A DNA stretch of 7,395 bases, taken from Streptococcaceae bacterium (GTDB taxonomy: Bacteria; Bacillota; Bacilli; Lactobacillales; Streptococcaceae). The stretch lies in NCBI GenBank assembly GCA_031270215.1, contig JAISYB010000156.1:1-7395 (forward strand), in the 5' to 3' direction. The notes under the pieces are model-generated. The model was not told where the DNA came from and did not search any database. It saw only the letters and a list, made by a program, of their open reading frames with translations. A program made the translations under genes and the position numbers. Positions 6,340 through 7,395 of this stretch are shown piece by piece. Each line of letters starts with the position of its first letter. The first letter of the stretch is position 1.

Positions 6340-7395
6340 ATGCCTAAAAGAAAAGATATTCAAAAAATTATGGTTATTGGCTCAGGGCCAATTATTATTG
6401 GTCAAGCCGCTGAATTTGACTACGCTGGAACACAAGCCTGTCTAGCTTTAAAAGAAGAGGGGTATCAGGTAGTTTTAGTAAATAGTAACCCTGCGACAAT
6501 CATGACTGATAAAGAAATCGCTGATCGTGTTTATATCGAACCGATTACTTTGGAATTTGTTTCACGCATTTTAAGAAAAGAACGTCCGGATGCGCTCTTA
6601 CCAACGCTTGGCGGACAAACTGGCTTAAATATGGCGATTGATTTGTCAAAATCAGGAATTTTGGATGAGCTGGAAATTGAGCTACTTGGTACAAAGCTTT
6701 CAGCCATTGATCAAGCTGAGGATCGTGATTTATTCAAAAAATTAATGGAAGACTTAGAACAACCAATTCCTGAATCTGAAATTGTCAATACAGTAGAGGC
6801 TGCGTTACTTTTTGCAGAAACAATCGGCTATCCAGTCATTGTTCGTCCGGCATTTACACTGGGTGGTACTGGTGGCGGCATGTGTGACAACGAAGAGGAA
6901 TTAAAAATTATTGCCGAAAATGGTTTGAAGCTTTCGCCTGCAACACAATGTTTAATTGAAAAATCAATTGCGGGTTATAAGGAAATTGAGTATGAAGTAA
7001 TGCGAGATTCAAATGACAATGCGATTGTTGTTTGTAATATGGAAAATTTTGACCCTGTCGGAATCCATACGGGAGATTCAATCGTTTTTGCACCGAGTCA
7101 GACTTTATCTGACTACGAATATCAAATGCTTCGTGATGCTTCGCTCAAAATTATCCGTGCTCTAAAAATCGAGGGTGGCTGTAATGTACAGCTAGCCTTA
7201 GACCCACATTCGTTTAATTACTATGTTATTGAGGTCAATCCACGTGTATCTCGTTCATCAGCCCTTGCCTCTAAGGCAACCGGCTATCCAATTGCTAAGC
7301 TTGCAGCAAAAATTGCTGTCGGTTTAACGCTAGACGAGATGAAAAATCCTGTAACTAACTCGACTTATGCTCAATTTGAGCCAGCTCTTGACTAT
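6340..7395 (+). CDS. carB: CarB: carbamoyl-phosphate synthase large subunit (N-terminal third, cut by window edge)
   Basis: An open frame of 352 codons runs off the right edge; full-length CarB is about 1,060-1,070 residues. CarB uses two ATP to turn bicarbonate and ammonia into carbamoyl phosphate. The visible part is the carboxyphosphate half. It contains the pre-ATP-grasp start VIGSGPIIIGQAAEFDYAGT (12-31), NSNPATIMTD (48-57), LPTLGGQTGLN (87-97), R129 and R169, the glycine-rich loop GGTGGG (175-180), NFDPVGIHTGDS (236-247), APSQTLSD (251-258) and the metal-binding stretch EVNPRVSRSSALASKATGYP (298-317, with E298 and N300). The synthetase domain appears intact this far. The ATG has AGGAGG (6324-6329) 10 nt upstream, a slightly long spacing, but homologues start at the same place (MPKR.DI). 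It is the last visible gene of the operon; what follows is outside the window. Confidence 0.98.
   Translation, partial: MPKRKDIQKIMVIGSGPIIIGQAAEFDYAGTQACLALKEEGYQVVLVNSNPATIMTDKEIADRVYIEPITLEFVSRILRKERPDALLPTLGGQTGLNMAIDLSKSGILDELEIELLGTKLSAIDQAEDRDLFKKLMEDLEQPIPESEIVNTVEAALLFAETIGYPVIVRPAFTLGGTGGGMCDNEEELKIIAENGLKLSPATQCLIEKSIAGYKEIEYEVMRDSNDNAIVVCNMENFDPVGIHTGDSIVFAPSQTLSDYEYQMLRDASLKIIRALKIEGGCNVQLALDPHSFNYYVIEVNPRVSRSSALASKATGYPIAKLAAKIAVGLTLDEMKNPVTNSTYAQFEPALDY

Noticed and set aside
1..7395. Novel defence, mobile or other undescribed system
   Set aside because: Every long open frame belongs to a known family, there are no repeats, integrase, toxin or unknown gene, and the intergenic DNA is explained by a terminator, a promoter and a PyrR attenuator.

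Overview
The window reads as ordinary chromosomal DNA from a low-GC Gram-positive bacterium, most likely in the Lactobacillales or a near relative. The basis is strong purine-rich Shine-Dalgarno sites, A/T-rich codon use, a PyrR-type RNA attenuator, and PyrR, PyrB and CarA proteins of the Firmicutes type. I cannot name a genus from this window alone. Everything I can support is on the + strand. I see no mobile element, tRNA, rRNA or CRISPR array.

Region 1 (1-2172) holds the last third of an ABC-exporter half-transporter and, 11 nt after it, a complete second half-transporter. The first has Asp in place of the catalytic Glu after Walker B and Gln in place of the switch His. The second has intact catalytic residues but an altered signature motif. 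This is the known pattern of heterodimeric exporters with one consensus and one degenerate ATP site (LmrCD, BmrCD, TM287/288). A hairpin terminator at 2180-2218 closes the unit.

Region 2 (2219-2445) is the pyr leader. It has a plausible sigma-A-type promoter (2257-2285), a PyrR-binding loop whose core AGTCCAGAGAGGCT matches the known consensus, an antiterminator containing two extra hairpins, and an intrinsic terminator ending in seven T just upstream of pyrR. The segment AAGG at 2338-2341 can pair either within the binding loop or in the antiterminator, which makes the two folds mutually exclusive.

Region 3 (2446-7395, open at the right edge) is the de novo UMP operon pyrR-pyrP-pyrB-carA-carB'. 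PyrR senses UMP and controls the leader. PyrP imports uracil. CarA and CarB make carbamoyl phosphate, which PyrB joins to aspartate. No pyrC (dihydroorotase) lies between pyrB and carA, and the pyrR-pyrP and pyrP-pyrB junctions are too tight for the extra attenuators found in Bacillus subtilis, so one leader attenuator seems to serve the visible genes. CarB is cut by the window edge after 352 codons.

I did not find evidence for an undescribed system. The points most worth a second look are the extra hairpin with a U-run inside the antiterminator, the absence of pyrC, the 8-nt pyrP/pyrB overlap, and the Asp at the third triad position of CarA.
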